NCBI GenBank assembly: GCA_014728745.1
Contig: WJLC01000046.1
Span: 1 to 7,985 of the forward strand
Length of the DNA stretch: 7,985 nt
From: Candidatus Pacearchaeota archaeon
GTDB lineage: Archaea > Nanobdellota > Nanobdellia > Pacearchaeales > GW2011-AR1
Reading direction: 5' to 3'
The position numbers and the translations under genes were made by a program. Positions 1 through 4,989 of this stretch are shown in pieces. The notes beneath the pieces were generated by a model. It did not search any database and was not told the origin of the DNA. It was given only the letters and a program-made list of their open reading frames with translations. Every line of letters begins with the position of its first letter. Position 1 is the first letter of the stretch.

Positions 1-537
1 AATCTGTTTTATTCTAGAAGGTCTAAAAGTCCCTTCAGTGTCTATAAAAACAGTTTTGCCATTTGCTCCCCCTTTTTCTTTTGGCAATTGAGAATTAACA
101 GCCAGGGTTAATCCTAGCTGAGTTTTTCCAGAACCATAAGCGCCATAACATTCAGTTATTGCTCTTGATTCTATACCTTTTCCGCCCAGAAGTTCATTGA
201 AATTTTTGCTTCCAGTTGTAATATGATTAACATTAGATCTTTTATTTGCAAACTCCATTCCATTCTGAAATCCCAGTTCTAGCAAATCTCTTGCCTTAAT
301 AATCGCTTTTCTAGCAACACCAACACCCATTCCAGCTGCATCAGAAAGTGTTGCTGGAGATGTGACTGCTAAAGACATTAAATCATAAATTCCTGCAGAT
401 TCAAGCTTAGAAGCTATTGCTGGACCTATTCCTGGTAAATCTGTTAATTCAGGTTCTTTTTGTTTCTCTTCTTTTTTATCGTCTTTTTCACCAGAAACAG
501 CCTTTTTAATCTCTTCAGTTTCTTTCTTGTCTGCCAT
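1..537 (-). CDS. radA: DNA repair and recombination protein RadA (3' end outside window)
   Basis: RadA is the archaeal RecA/Rad51-type recombinase, which polymerises on single-stranded DNA and drives strand exchange using ATP. The first 179 residues are visible; the family is usually about 320 residues, so roughly the last 140 lie beyond position 1. A lysine/glutamate-rich tail (residues 1-30) precedes the helix-hairpin-helix DNA-binding domain (LPGIGPAIASKL, about residues 34-45). The polymerisation motif is F90-Q-N-G, where many RadA proteins have FxxA. Walker A is GAYGSGKT at residues 132-139, followed by a VFIDTEGTFRP strand typical of RadA. The turn before the ATPase core reads LGGKGIES, slightly unlike the common LGGGIET. 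The ATG lies 26 nt downstream of the centre of a TATA box, so the mRNA is probably leaderless. Identification is secure. Confidence 0.97.
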   Translation of the reverse strand, partial: MADKKETEEIKKAVSGEKDDKKEEKQKEPELTDLPGIGPAIASKLESAGIYDLMSLAVTSPATLSDAAGMGVGVARKAIIKARDLLELGFQNGMEFANKRSNVNHITTGSKNFNELLGGKGIESRAITECYGAYGSGKTQLGLTLAVNSQLPKEKGGANGKTVFIDTEGTFRPSRIKQI

Positions 538-558
538 ATTAAATCCAACTTTGCGCTG

Positions 559-567
559 TTTATAAAG
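559..567 (-). promoter_or_regulatory. TATA box of radA
   Basis: On the minus strand this reads CTTTATAAA, a good archaeal TATA box. Its centre is about 26 nt upstream of the radA ATG, which puts the expected transcription start at or within a base or two of the start codon. That implies a leaderless transcript. There is no convincing Shine-Dalgarno sequence between the box and the ATG. Confidence 0.65.
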
Positions 568-599
568 ATTATTCAGTTTCTACACATATATTCAATGCA

Positions 600-612
600 T
601 TAAATAAAAAAC
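600..612 (-). terminator. possible oligo-T terminator after the DUF457 gene
   Basis: On the minus strand, about 25 nt past the stop codon of the DUF457-like gene, the sequence reads GTTTTTTATTTA. Archaeal RNA polymerase can terminate on such T-tracts without a hairpin. The tract lies upstream of the radA promoter, where a terminator would be expected, but there is no further support. Confidence 0.35.
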
Positions 613-635
613 ATCCCCTCAATTTTAAGACAATT

Positions 636-1100
636 TCACATGTTAAAAAAAGAATAAAAATTAGTTACAAACAAAATAACATCTACTAAAATAAAAAATA
701 CGAAAACATTGAACTCATTCACACCCCCAGTAGTGATATTCCCCTTAGAAACACACCTCAAAGGAAAAAATGGTCTTATCCCTCTTAATGTAAAGCTGTC
801 TGCAATCAAGTGTGAGCTATATCCAAGAAAAAAAGGCAGAGCTAAAAAAGGGATGAAAAAAACAAAAATAAGAGAAAGCAGAAGCAAAAAACTAAAACTA
901 TGAACAAACCCCCTATGTCTTGCAATCCATTGAAAAGGTCTTAAATACCAGTGATTCCCAATTCTAGATTTTTTTGAATCAATATCTGGAATGTAAGTTG
1001 CAAGCAATGCCACAAGCAAAAACAAGATAGGATATCTCACAAAAGGGATGAAAAACAAAGTAAGACACAATGTTATGGCTAAGTGAGTTCTAATAAGCAT
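636..1100 (-). CDS. DUF457/YdjM-like integral membrane protein, putative metal-dependent hydrolase
   Basis: This 154-residue protein matches the DUF457 family, described as membrane-bound putative metal-dependent hydrolases and related to E. coli YdjM. The family's conserved polar residues are all visible: His6 near the N-terminus, PDID at 38-41 (Asp39 and Asp41), RHRGFVHS at 61-68, and the HLIAD motif with His97 and Asp101, followed by the loop GIRPFFP. About four hydrophobic segments (roughly 7-20, 23-37, 69-100 and 130-150) put these residues near the membrane face, where they could bind a metal. The substrate is unknown for the family. The gene lies between radA and the RPA gene on the same strand; its separate spacing suggests its own promoter (TTATTAAT about 24 nt upstream of the ATG). 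Family assignment is good; enzymatic function is inferred only from the retained His/Asp residues. Confidence 0.87.
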   Translation of the reverse strand: MLIRTHLAITLCLTLFFIPFVRYPILFLLVALLATYIPDIDSKKSRIGNHWYLRPFQWIARHRGFVHSFSFLLLLSLIFVFFIPFLALPFFLGYSSHLIADSFTLRGIRPFFPLRCVSKGNITTGGVNEFNVFVFFILVDVILFVTNFYSFFNM

Positions 1101-1135
1101 TTTTTCTCTTTTATTTAAAATTAATAACTGATTAT

Positions 1136-1157
1136 CTTGTTGACTTGTTGACTTGAT
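1136..1157. repeat. short tandem repeat, CTTGTTGA twice plus a partial copy
   Basis: The plus strand reads CTTGTTGA, CTTGTTGA, then CTTGATG: two exact 8-bp units and a degenerate third. It lies between the RPA stop codon and the DUF457 gene's promoter region. It may be chance, replication slippage or an operator with repeated half-sites; nothing else in the window shares it. Confidence 0.5.
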
Positions 1158-1182
1158 GCCTGTCTTTTATTTAATCTATTTT

Positions 1183-2139
1183 CTAATTATTCTCAAGTTG
1201 CTTAATCAGTTCATCAACATTAACAGGTTTAATATTGTTTATAATAAACTCAGGATTATTAAAAAACTTGTTCATTCTTATATTTCCAGAAAAAATCATT
1301 TCTTTTCCAAGCAAATCTTCTTTTTGATTTATTAGTTTTTCTTGGTCATCTAATTCAGTTATTCCTACAGATTCAAGATTGTCGTGGAAAATAACACCTC
1401 TTATACTATCAGTCCCATCATCAATTACAATGTTTATCAAAGCCCTTTTTTCTGCAGGAACCTTTCCATGTTCCTTGCATTTAAATCCATCTGACTCTTG
1501 CTCTACTTTTTTTCTGCATTCTGGGCATACGTTAAAGAATCTAGGATCAAAAGCCTGAACAATAAATGCCCTTACACTTGCGTTATCATTAACATTAAAA
1601 TCTCTGATTGGCTTTTCTTTAACAACCTTCTCAGTCTTTAATTTATCATCTTCAAAAGTCTTATTGCTCACCTTAATCTCAGAAAAACTTCCTAAATGAA
1701 CTTCATTTCCTCTAACACTTCCAGAATTAATCTCCACTGCCTTGCCTTCTTCTATTTTTCCATCCTCAATCAAAGAAATATGATTCGTATCCCATAAAAC
1801 CACCTTCACATTTGAAGTCTCATCTGCAACAACCATGTTTGCCACCTTGTTTTCCTTCCCTTGCTTTTCAAAGGTTCTTACAGGAAAAAGGTTAATGACT
1901 TTTCCAACAAAGTTGGCTTTTCTCATTCCAGGAACAAGTTCATCAATTTTCAGTTTTTCATCGTCAAAATTAACTCCAAGCTCTGCACTAACAACCTGGG
2001 CAGCACCCTCTTTACTAATTAATCCAGAAAGTTTTGCTCTTTTAGCCTCTATTTTTCTTTCTATTTCAGATTTTTCTAATCCTGAAGCTCTTGAAATCCT
2101 CTCCAAAAGCTTGTCATAACTTGAATTATTGCTTGCCAT
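1183..2139 (-). CDS. replication protein A (single-stranded DNA-binding protein with OB folds and zinc finger)
   Basis: This 318-residue protein is an archaeal RPA, which coats single-stranded DNA in replication, repair and recombination. An N-terminal helical part (about 8-55) resembles the one that precedes the first OB fold in archaeal RPA41/RPA1 proteins. The first OB fold runs from about residue 74 to 157 (FVGKVINLFPVRTF, then VANMVVADETSNVKVVLWD). A charged linker leads to a second OB-type domain (about 187-310) carrying a zinc finger: Cys205, Cys208, Cys221 and His224, spaced CX2C-X12-CX2H. The CX2C...CX2H form is characteristic of archaeal RPAs. The gene is divergent from aEF-1beta. 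A TATA-like element 27 nt upstream of the ATG suggests a leaderless message. No separate RPA-associated COG3390 gene is seen beside it, so it may act alone. Confidence 0.92.
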   Translation of the reverse strand: MASNNSSYDKLLERISRASGLEKSEIERKIEAKRAKLSGLISKEGAAQVVSAELGVNFDDEKLKIDELVPGMRKANFVGKVINLFPVRTFEKQGKENKVANMVVADETSNVKVVLWDTNHISLIEDGKIEEGKAVEINSGSVRGNEVHLGSFSEIKVSNKTFEDDKLKTEKVVKEKPIRDFNVNDNASVRAFIVQAFDPRFFNVCPECRKKVEQESDGFKCKEHGKVPAEKRALINIVIDDGTDSIRGVIFHDNLESVGITELDDQEKLINQKEDLLGKEMIFSGNIRMNKFFNNPEFIINNIKPVNVDELIKQLENN

Positions 2140-2161
2140 TGTATTGCAAAAAACATTTGTT

Positions 2162-2170
2162 GTTTTTAAG
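2162..2170 (-). promoter_or_regulatory. TATA-like element of the RPA gene
   Basis: On the minus strand this reads CTTAAAAAC, centred about 27 nt upstream of the RPA start codon. It fits the same leaderless geometry as the radA and aEF-1beta promoters, but the sequence is a weaker match than TTTATAAA. Confidence 0.4.
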
Positions 2171-2234
2171 CATTGTTATTCAAAAAAGAATAGAAATAAG
2201 AAAAAGGGGAAAAGAAAATGGAGAATAAAAAAAC

Positions 2235-2242
2235 TTTATAAA
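2235..2242 (+). promoter_or_regulatory. TATA box of the aEF-1beta gene
   Basis: A perfect TTTATAAA, preceded by an A-rich stretch that could serve as the TFB recognition element. Its centre is about 25 nt upstream of the ATG at 2264, which predicts a leaderless mRNA. This box also decides the start codon: an upstream in-frame start at 2129 would lie before the promoter. Confidence 0.7.
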
Positions 2243-2263
2243 GCATCTAAAACAAATTACTTC

Positions 2264-2536
2264 ATGGGAACAGCACTTATTAAAATTAAAATAATGCCTT
2301 CTTCACCAGAAGCAGATTTAGAAGAAATAAAAGAATCTGCAAAAGAAAAAATTCTTTCAGGAGAAGGAGAAAAGCCAAATTTTAAAGAAGAGCCTGTGGC
2401 TTTTGGATTAAAAGCAATTGTTGCTCAATTTTCCTTAGATGAAAGCAAAGAACTTGACAGCATTGAAGAGTCTTTGAAAAAAATAAAGGATGTTAATTCT
2501 GTTCAGGTTATAGATATGAGGCGAGCATTTGGATAA
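2264..2536 (+). CDS. translation elongation factor 1-beta (aEF-1beta)
   Basis: This 90-residue protein is the archaeal nucleotide exchange factor for EF-1alpha: it releases GDP from the factor so that it can reload with GTP during translation. The length is typical of the archaeal family, which consists only of the exchange domain. Family signatures are the opening strand ALIKIKIMPSSPEADL, the central EEPVAFGLKAI segment at about 43-53, and the terminal VQVIDMRRAFG ending in the conserved double arginine and final glycine. The frame is open further upstream, but that part is basic and unrelated, and the TATA box at 2235-2242 places the true start at 2264. The HIT-like gene follows 84 nt downstream on the same strand and may be co-transcribed. 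Confidence 0.96.
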   Translation: MGTALIKIKIMPSSPEADLEEIKESAKEKILSGEGEKPNFKEEPVAFGLKAIVAQFSLDESKELDSIEESLKKIKDVNSVQVIDMRRAFG

Positions 2537-2542
2537 TGGCAA
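2523..2542 (+). repeat. direct repeat, copy 1, over the aEF-1beta stop codon
   Basis: Twenty bases (GAGCATTTGG at 2523-2532, then ATAATGGCAA) recur at 2588-2607 with one mismatch, 65 bp downstream. This copy encodes the last three residues and stop of aEF-1beta plus the first six intergenic bases. A 19-of-20 match at this distance is unlikely to be chance and suggests a local duplication. Confidence 0.75.
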
Positions 2543-2587
2543 TTGTAATTCATAAAAATATTCATAGCATTATTCAGGTGCGAGAGA

Positions 2588-2607
2588 GAGCATTTGGATA
2601 ATAGCAA
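2588..2607 (+). repeat. direct repeat, copy 2, at the start region of the HIT-like gene
   Basis: Second copy of the repeat at 2523-2542, differing at one base (ATAATAGCAA in place of ATAATGGCAA). It lies just before the ATG at 2621. It contains TTG at 2594 in frame with the HIT-like gene, and the first two bases of the AAGGA ribosome-binding site at 2606-2610. The duplication therefore contributed to this gene's translation start region. Confidence 0.75.
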
Positions 2608-2610
2608 GGA
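2606..2610 (+). promoter_or_regulatory. ribosome binding site favouring the ATG at 2621
   Basis: AAGGA lies 10 nt before the ATG at 2621. It supports that codon over the in-frame TTG at 2594, which has no comparable site and lies within the 20-bp repeat. Confidence 0.45.
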
Positions 2611-2620
2611 AAAAGATAAA

Positions 2621-3415
2621 ATGCTATCAGAACAACAAGCAGAGGCAATAAAAAAGCAGATAATTCAGCAAATTAAAGCTACTTTTCCTGAAGATAAAAA
2701 AGCCTTTGCAGTTTCACAAATACAAGGAATGTCTCCAGGACAGTTAATAGAATTCTTGAAAAAAAATAAAATGGTTTCTAAGCAAGGCGCTAAGCAATTA
2801 AAACAGTTAAAAAAACAGCCTAGCAAAAAAGAAAAAGCTGGAAAAACACAAGCAAAAGCAAAGACAAAACCACAAGTAGAAAAAGCTGTTCAGGCTACAA
2901 CTGGCTCTGCTCCAAGCCAATGTATCTTTTGTTCAATTGTTAACAAGGAGATGCCTTCATATCAAATTGACGAAAACAAATCTTGCATAGCTGTTTTAGA
3001 AATAAATCCGATTTCAAAAGGCCACACCCTTATTATTCCTAAAGAACACATCTCAAGCAAAGATAAGCTTCCTCAACAAGCTTTTTCCCTTGCAAAAAAA
3101 ATCTCTAGAAAATTAAAATCAAAACTAAAAAAACCAAAGCCCCAAGATGTTGAAATCGCTTTCACAAATATGTTTGGGCATGAAATAGTCAATGTCTTTC
3201 CTGTTTACAAAGGAGAGAAAATAAGCTCAGGAAGATATAAAGAAGATGAAAAAGTGTTGAAAAAGCTTGAGAAAAAATTGAAAAAAAGAAGTAGAAAAAA
3301 ATCAAAAAAGAAAAAATCCAGCAAAAGCAAAAAAAAGAAAAAATCCAAAAAAACTGGAAAAACACAATCAAAGAAATCTAAGCCAAAATTATGGCTGCCT
3401 AAAAGAATACCGTAA
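2621..3415 (+). CDS. HIT-like protein lacking the histidine triad, with lysine-rich tail
   Basis: A 264-residue protein in four parts. Residues 1-62 are a helical N-terminal region (PEDKKAFAVSQIQGMSPGQL). Residues 63-95 are a Lys/Ala linker. Residues 100-197 are a HIT-like core, opening with CIFC (Cys101, Cys104) and keeping INPISKGHTLIIPKEH with His135 and His143. The family is of nucleotide hydrolases and transferases whose active site is HxHxH. Here the matching stretch reads GHEIVNVFPVYKG (186-198), with Asn, Phe and Val where the three histidines belong, so catalysis is unlikely; the segment between the halves is also short and lysine-rich. From about 211 on, the tail is mostly lysine and serine, like a histone H1 tail. 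I infer a nucleic-acid- or ribosome-binding role; a zinc site may persist. The gene follows aEF-1beta and ends inside the convergent peptidase gene. Confidence 0.82.
   Translation: MLSEQQAEAIKKQIIQQIKATFPEDKKAFAVSQIQGMSPGQLIEFLKKNKMVSKQGAKQLKQLKKQPSKKEKAGKTQAKAKTKPQVEKAVQATTGSAPSQCIFCSIVNKEMPSYQIDENKSCIAVLEINPISKGHTLIIPKEHISSKDKLPQQAFSLAKKISRKLKSKLKKPKPQDVEIAFTNMFGHEIVNVFPVYKGEKISSGRYKEDEKVLKKLEKKLKKRSRKKSKKKKSSKSKKKKKSKKTGKTQSKKSKPKLWLPKRIP
3304..3347 (+). repeat. 27-bp-period repeat within the lysine-rich tail
   Basis: The 17-base string AAAAAAGAAAAAATCCA occurs at 3304-3320 and again at 3331-3347, a 27-bp (9-codon) period that keeps frame and encodes successive Lys/Ser-rich units. This suggests the tail grew by slippage or in-frame duplication. 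On the minus strand the same DNA is a series of T-tracts of six or more. Confidence 0.7.
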
Positions 3416-4265
3416 GAAAAAAGAATATAACAAACAATGCAAAGCCAATAAGCATTGCAGGGACAAAAGCAATTCCTTGTCTTATCTTTATTTTCTTATT
3501 TTTCTTGAATTTTTTATTCAAAAGTTTAATGTCTTCTTCACTCAAACCTTCCCAAGTAGCTCTTACAAATTTACTCTTTTTATTTTTTGATTTTCTCTTT
3601 ACTGGAATCTTAACATCCTCATAAAGCCAGTCGCCATACTCTAATTTACTCACTGGAACAGATTTAATGCAGCAAGCCTCATCAACTGATTTAGCATATA
3701 AGTAAAGAAAAGGCATTGCTAATATAAGCACTCCTAAAAACAAAAATGAAATCTCGCTTAATCCTAAAACAATCAAAAACAATGCAAAAAAAACATTTAG
3801 ATAAATTACATTCTTCATAACTTTAAACCTTTTTTTGAATTCTTTCTTAAATCCTTTGAGATTCCTAGATAATAAAAAAAGACTAGTGATAATTCCATAA
3901 AATGCTCCTGCAAAAAAGAATAAAAGCAAAAAGTAAAGCATGTAAAAAATATTCTGTACAAAGCTTTCAGACAAAGGGATTATTGCTCCAAGTGCAATCA
4001 AGAGCTTAGCATCTCCTCCTGCAAACAGCTTAGAGTAGTAAAATAAATTTCCTAAAATAAAAAAGATTCCAACACCAACTAAACCCTGATAAAACAAACC
4101 AAATCCTGCACTAGAAAATAAACCATAAAAAAATCTAAATCCTAAAGCAAAAACAATCAACGACAAGCTTATCCAATTAGCAACTTCATTATCCTTAATG
4201 TCTTGAAAAGATGCAAAAAGCAACCAGATAAATGCCAGTGAAAGTAAAAATACAATTTCTATCAT
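3399..4265 (-). CDS. archaeal class III prepilin/preflagellin peptidase (A24 family, FlaK/EppA-like)
   Basis: This 288-residue membrane aspartyl protease should cleave the short charged leader of archaellin- and pilin-type precursors at the inner membrane face. Both catalytic aspartates are in their family contexts: Asp22 in FQDIKDNEVANW after the first helix, and Asp85 in GGDAKLLIALG. Several more transmembrane helices follow (about 104-130, 150-170, 172-190 and a final one at 266-287). A cytoplasmic part (about 192-262) contains GDWLYEDVKIP and GLSEEDIKLL, seen in longer archaeal peptidases. Its likely substrates are encoded just upstream. The 3' end overlaps the HIT-like gene by 17 bp on the opposite strand. 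The start codon forms TAATG with a nine-codon reading frame at 4265-4294. Family assignment is strong; whether it serves pili or an archaellum is unknown. Confidence 0.94.
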   Translation of the reverse strand: MIEIVFLLSLAFIWLLFASFQDIKDNEVANWISLSLIVFALGFRFFYGLFSSAGFGLFYQGLVGVGIFFILGNLFYYSKLFAGGDAKLLIALGAIIPLSESFVQNIFYMLYFLLLFFFAGAFYGIITSLFLLSRNLKGFKKEFKKRFKVMKNVIYLNVFFALFLIVLGLSEISFLFLGVLILAMPFLYLYAKSVDEACCIKSVPVSKLEYGDWLYEDVKIPVKRKSKNKKSKFVRATWEGLSEEDIKLLNKKFKKNKKIKIRQGIAFVPAMLIGFALFVIFFFLTVFF

Positions 4266-4321
4266 TATTCAATATCTCTCAACCTCTTAATCATAAAATC
4301 AATCAAAGAAAAACAGTTTAA

Positions 4322-4495
4322 TTACTTTTTCTTTGCTTTTTTCTTTTCTTTATTCTTCTCTTCTTTTAGCTTCTCTTTTCTCCTCATCTTAAGATTCATA
4401 GACCTTTTTCCACCTCCGGCTCTGTAAGGATGTCTTTTCTTCTCCCTGTACTTGTCTTTCTTCTTGCTTCTTCTTTCTGCGTTTCCTCTTGCCAT
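4322..4495 (-). CDS. 57-residue highly basic protein, unidentified
   Basis: An ATG frame of 57 residues starting MARGNAERRSKKK and ending in a Lys/Glu-rich tail (KEEKNKEKKKAKKK). About half the residues are Lys or Arg and there is no hydrophobic segment, so it is cytoplasmic and probably binds nucleic acid. A central RHPYRAGGGKRSMN turn (about 21-34) is the only less repetitive part and would be the best search query. It does not match any small ribosomal protein I can recall (not L39e, L40e or S30e). An AT-rich TATA-like stretch (TAAATAAATTT) lies about 26-30 nt upstream of the ATG. It sits between the pilin-like gene and the prepilin peptidase, all on one strand. It is likely real because of its clean start and its position filling an otherwise empty gap. 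Confidence 0.6.
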   Translation of the reverse strand: MARGNAERRSKKKDKYREKKRHPYRAGGGKRSMNLKMRRKEKLKEEKNKEKKKAKKK

Positions 4496-4549
4496 TTTAA
4501 ATATTAATAAATTAAAATTAAATTTATTTAGTATAATTAAAAGAAATAA

Positions 4550-4599
4550 GTGCTGCTTAAAAAACTAATGAAAAAGCATTAAAAATAAATTAAGCACAC
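4550..4599 (-). terminator. stem-loop and oligo-T terminator after the pilin-like gene
   Basis: On the minus strand, immediately past the stop codon at 4590, there are three T-tracts in succession (about 4583-4588, 4572-4576 and 4559-4564), typical of archaeal intrinsic termination. In addition, TTAAGCACAC at 4590-4599 can pair with GTGCTGCTTAA at 4550-4560, giving ten base pairs with one bulged base and a loop that holds the T-tracts. This probably ends the pilin-like transcription unit before the 57-residue gene. Confidence 0.5.
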
Positions 4600-4919
4600 A
4601 ATCCAGGACATTTTGCCATGCCATAATCCTCAAAAGTAGCATTTGTTAAATCCTCACAAGTTATTCCTTCAATTGGATCATCTTTATCAGGTGCTTGGAA
4701 AGTTCTATTTTGAGTGCAAAAAGCATATTTCTGATTTGTCTTGCATGCAATATCACATTGAGTAGTAATTTCCTGAAGATTATCTCCACCTATAAAAGGG
4801 AGAAGCTTTTGCCATCCAATTGTAAATCCTAAAATAAGCATTACTAAAATTGCAACACCTAATACAATAAGAATAATTGCATTAGTACTTAATCCCTGAC
4901 CTCTTTTGTCCTTAAACAT
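4590..4919 (-). CDS. pilin-like protein with class III signal peptide and six cysteines
   Basis: A 109-residue secreted or surface protein. The N-terminus MFKDKRGQGLSTN followed by a hydrophobic helix (about 14-33) is a textbook class III signal: cleavage is expected after Gly7, leaving Gln8 first, with the helix forming the pilus core. The outer part has six cysteines (55, 59, 68, 88, 104, 108), suggesting three disulfides, and ends CPGLCA. Two N-glycosylation sequons are present (Asn71 in NRT, Asn93 in NAT). I recall near-identical layouts, with the QGLSTNAIILIVLG opening and the CPGLC end, from Woesearchaeota/Pacearchaeota genomes, but cannot search. A TTG two codons upstream is in frame; the ATG at 4919 is preferred because it lies 25 nt from the TATA box and gives the usual short leader. 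Likely cut by the peptidase at 3399-4265. Confidence 0.9.
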   Translation of the reverse strand: MFKDKRGQGLSTNAIILIVLGVAILVMLILGFTIGWQKLLPFIGGDNLQEITTQCDIACKTNQKYAFCTQNRTFQAPDKDDPIEGITCEDLTNATFEDYGMAKCPGLCA

Positions 4920-4939
4920 ATTCAATTATAGATTATATT

Positions 4940-4949
4940 GTTTAAAAAG
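4940..4949 (-). promoter_or_regulatory. TATA box of the six-cysteine pilin-like gene
   Basis: On the minus strand CTTTTTAAAC is centred about 25 nt upstream of the ATG at 4919, again implying a leaderless message. It overlaps a perfect 14-bp palindrome (TAAAAAGCTTTTTA at 4943-4956), so a bound regulator could occlude the TATA box. The gene thus has its own promoter although it follows others on the same strand. Confidence 0.5.
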
Positions 4950-4989
4950 CTTTTTATTATAATCATTTTTTTTAAGTTAAAACTAAAAA

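Noticed and set aside
709..903. Plus-strand frame of 64 residues
   Set aside because: It is the exact antisense of the conserved DUF457-like gene, lysine-rich from antisense Phe/Leu codons, with no own promoter or ribosome-binding site.
1153..1335. Plus-strand frame of 60 residues
   Set aside because: It runs antisense into the 3' end of the RPA gene; low-complexity Ile/Leu/Asn composition as expected from antisense AT-rich DNA.
1835..2119. Plus-strand frame of 94 residues
   Set aside because: Antisense of the RPA gene's N-terminal half; Ser/Phe/Leu-rich shadow composition.
2129..2263. N-terminal extension of aEF-1beta
   Set aside because: The added 45 residues are unlike the family, and the TATA box at 2235-2242 lies inside them, so they are not transcribed from that promoter.
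2594..2620. TTG start giving the HIT-like protein nine more residues
   Set aside because: It lies inside the 20-bp repeat and has no good ribosome-binding site, whereas AAGGA precedes the ATG at 2621. It remains possible.
3189..3371. Minus-strand frame of 60 residues
   Set aside because: Phe/Ser-rich antisense of the lysine tail; no independent support.
4920..4925. TTG start two codons upstream of the six-cysteine pilin
   Set aside because: The ATG at 4919 fits the TATA distance and the normal leader length; TTG is a poor start by comparison.
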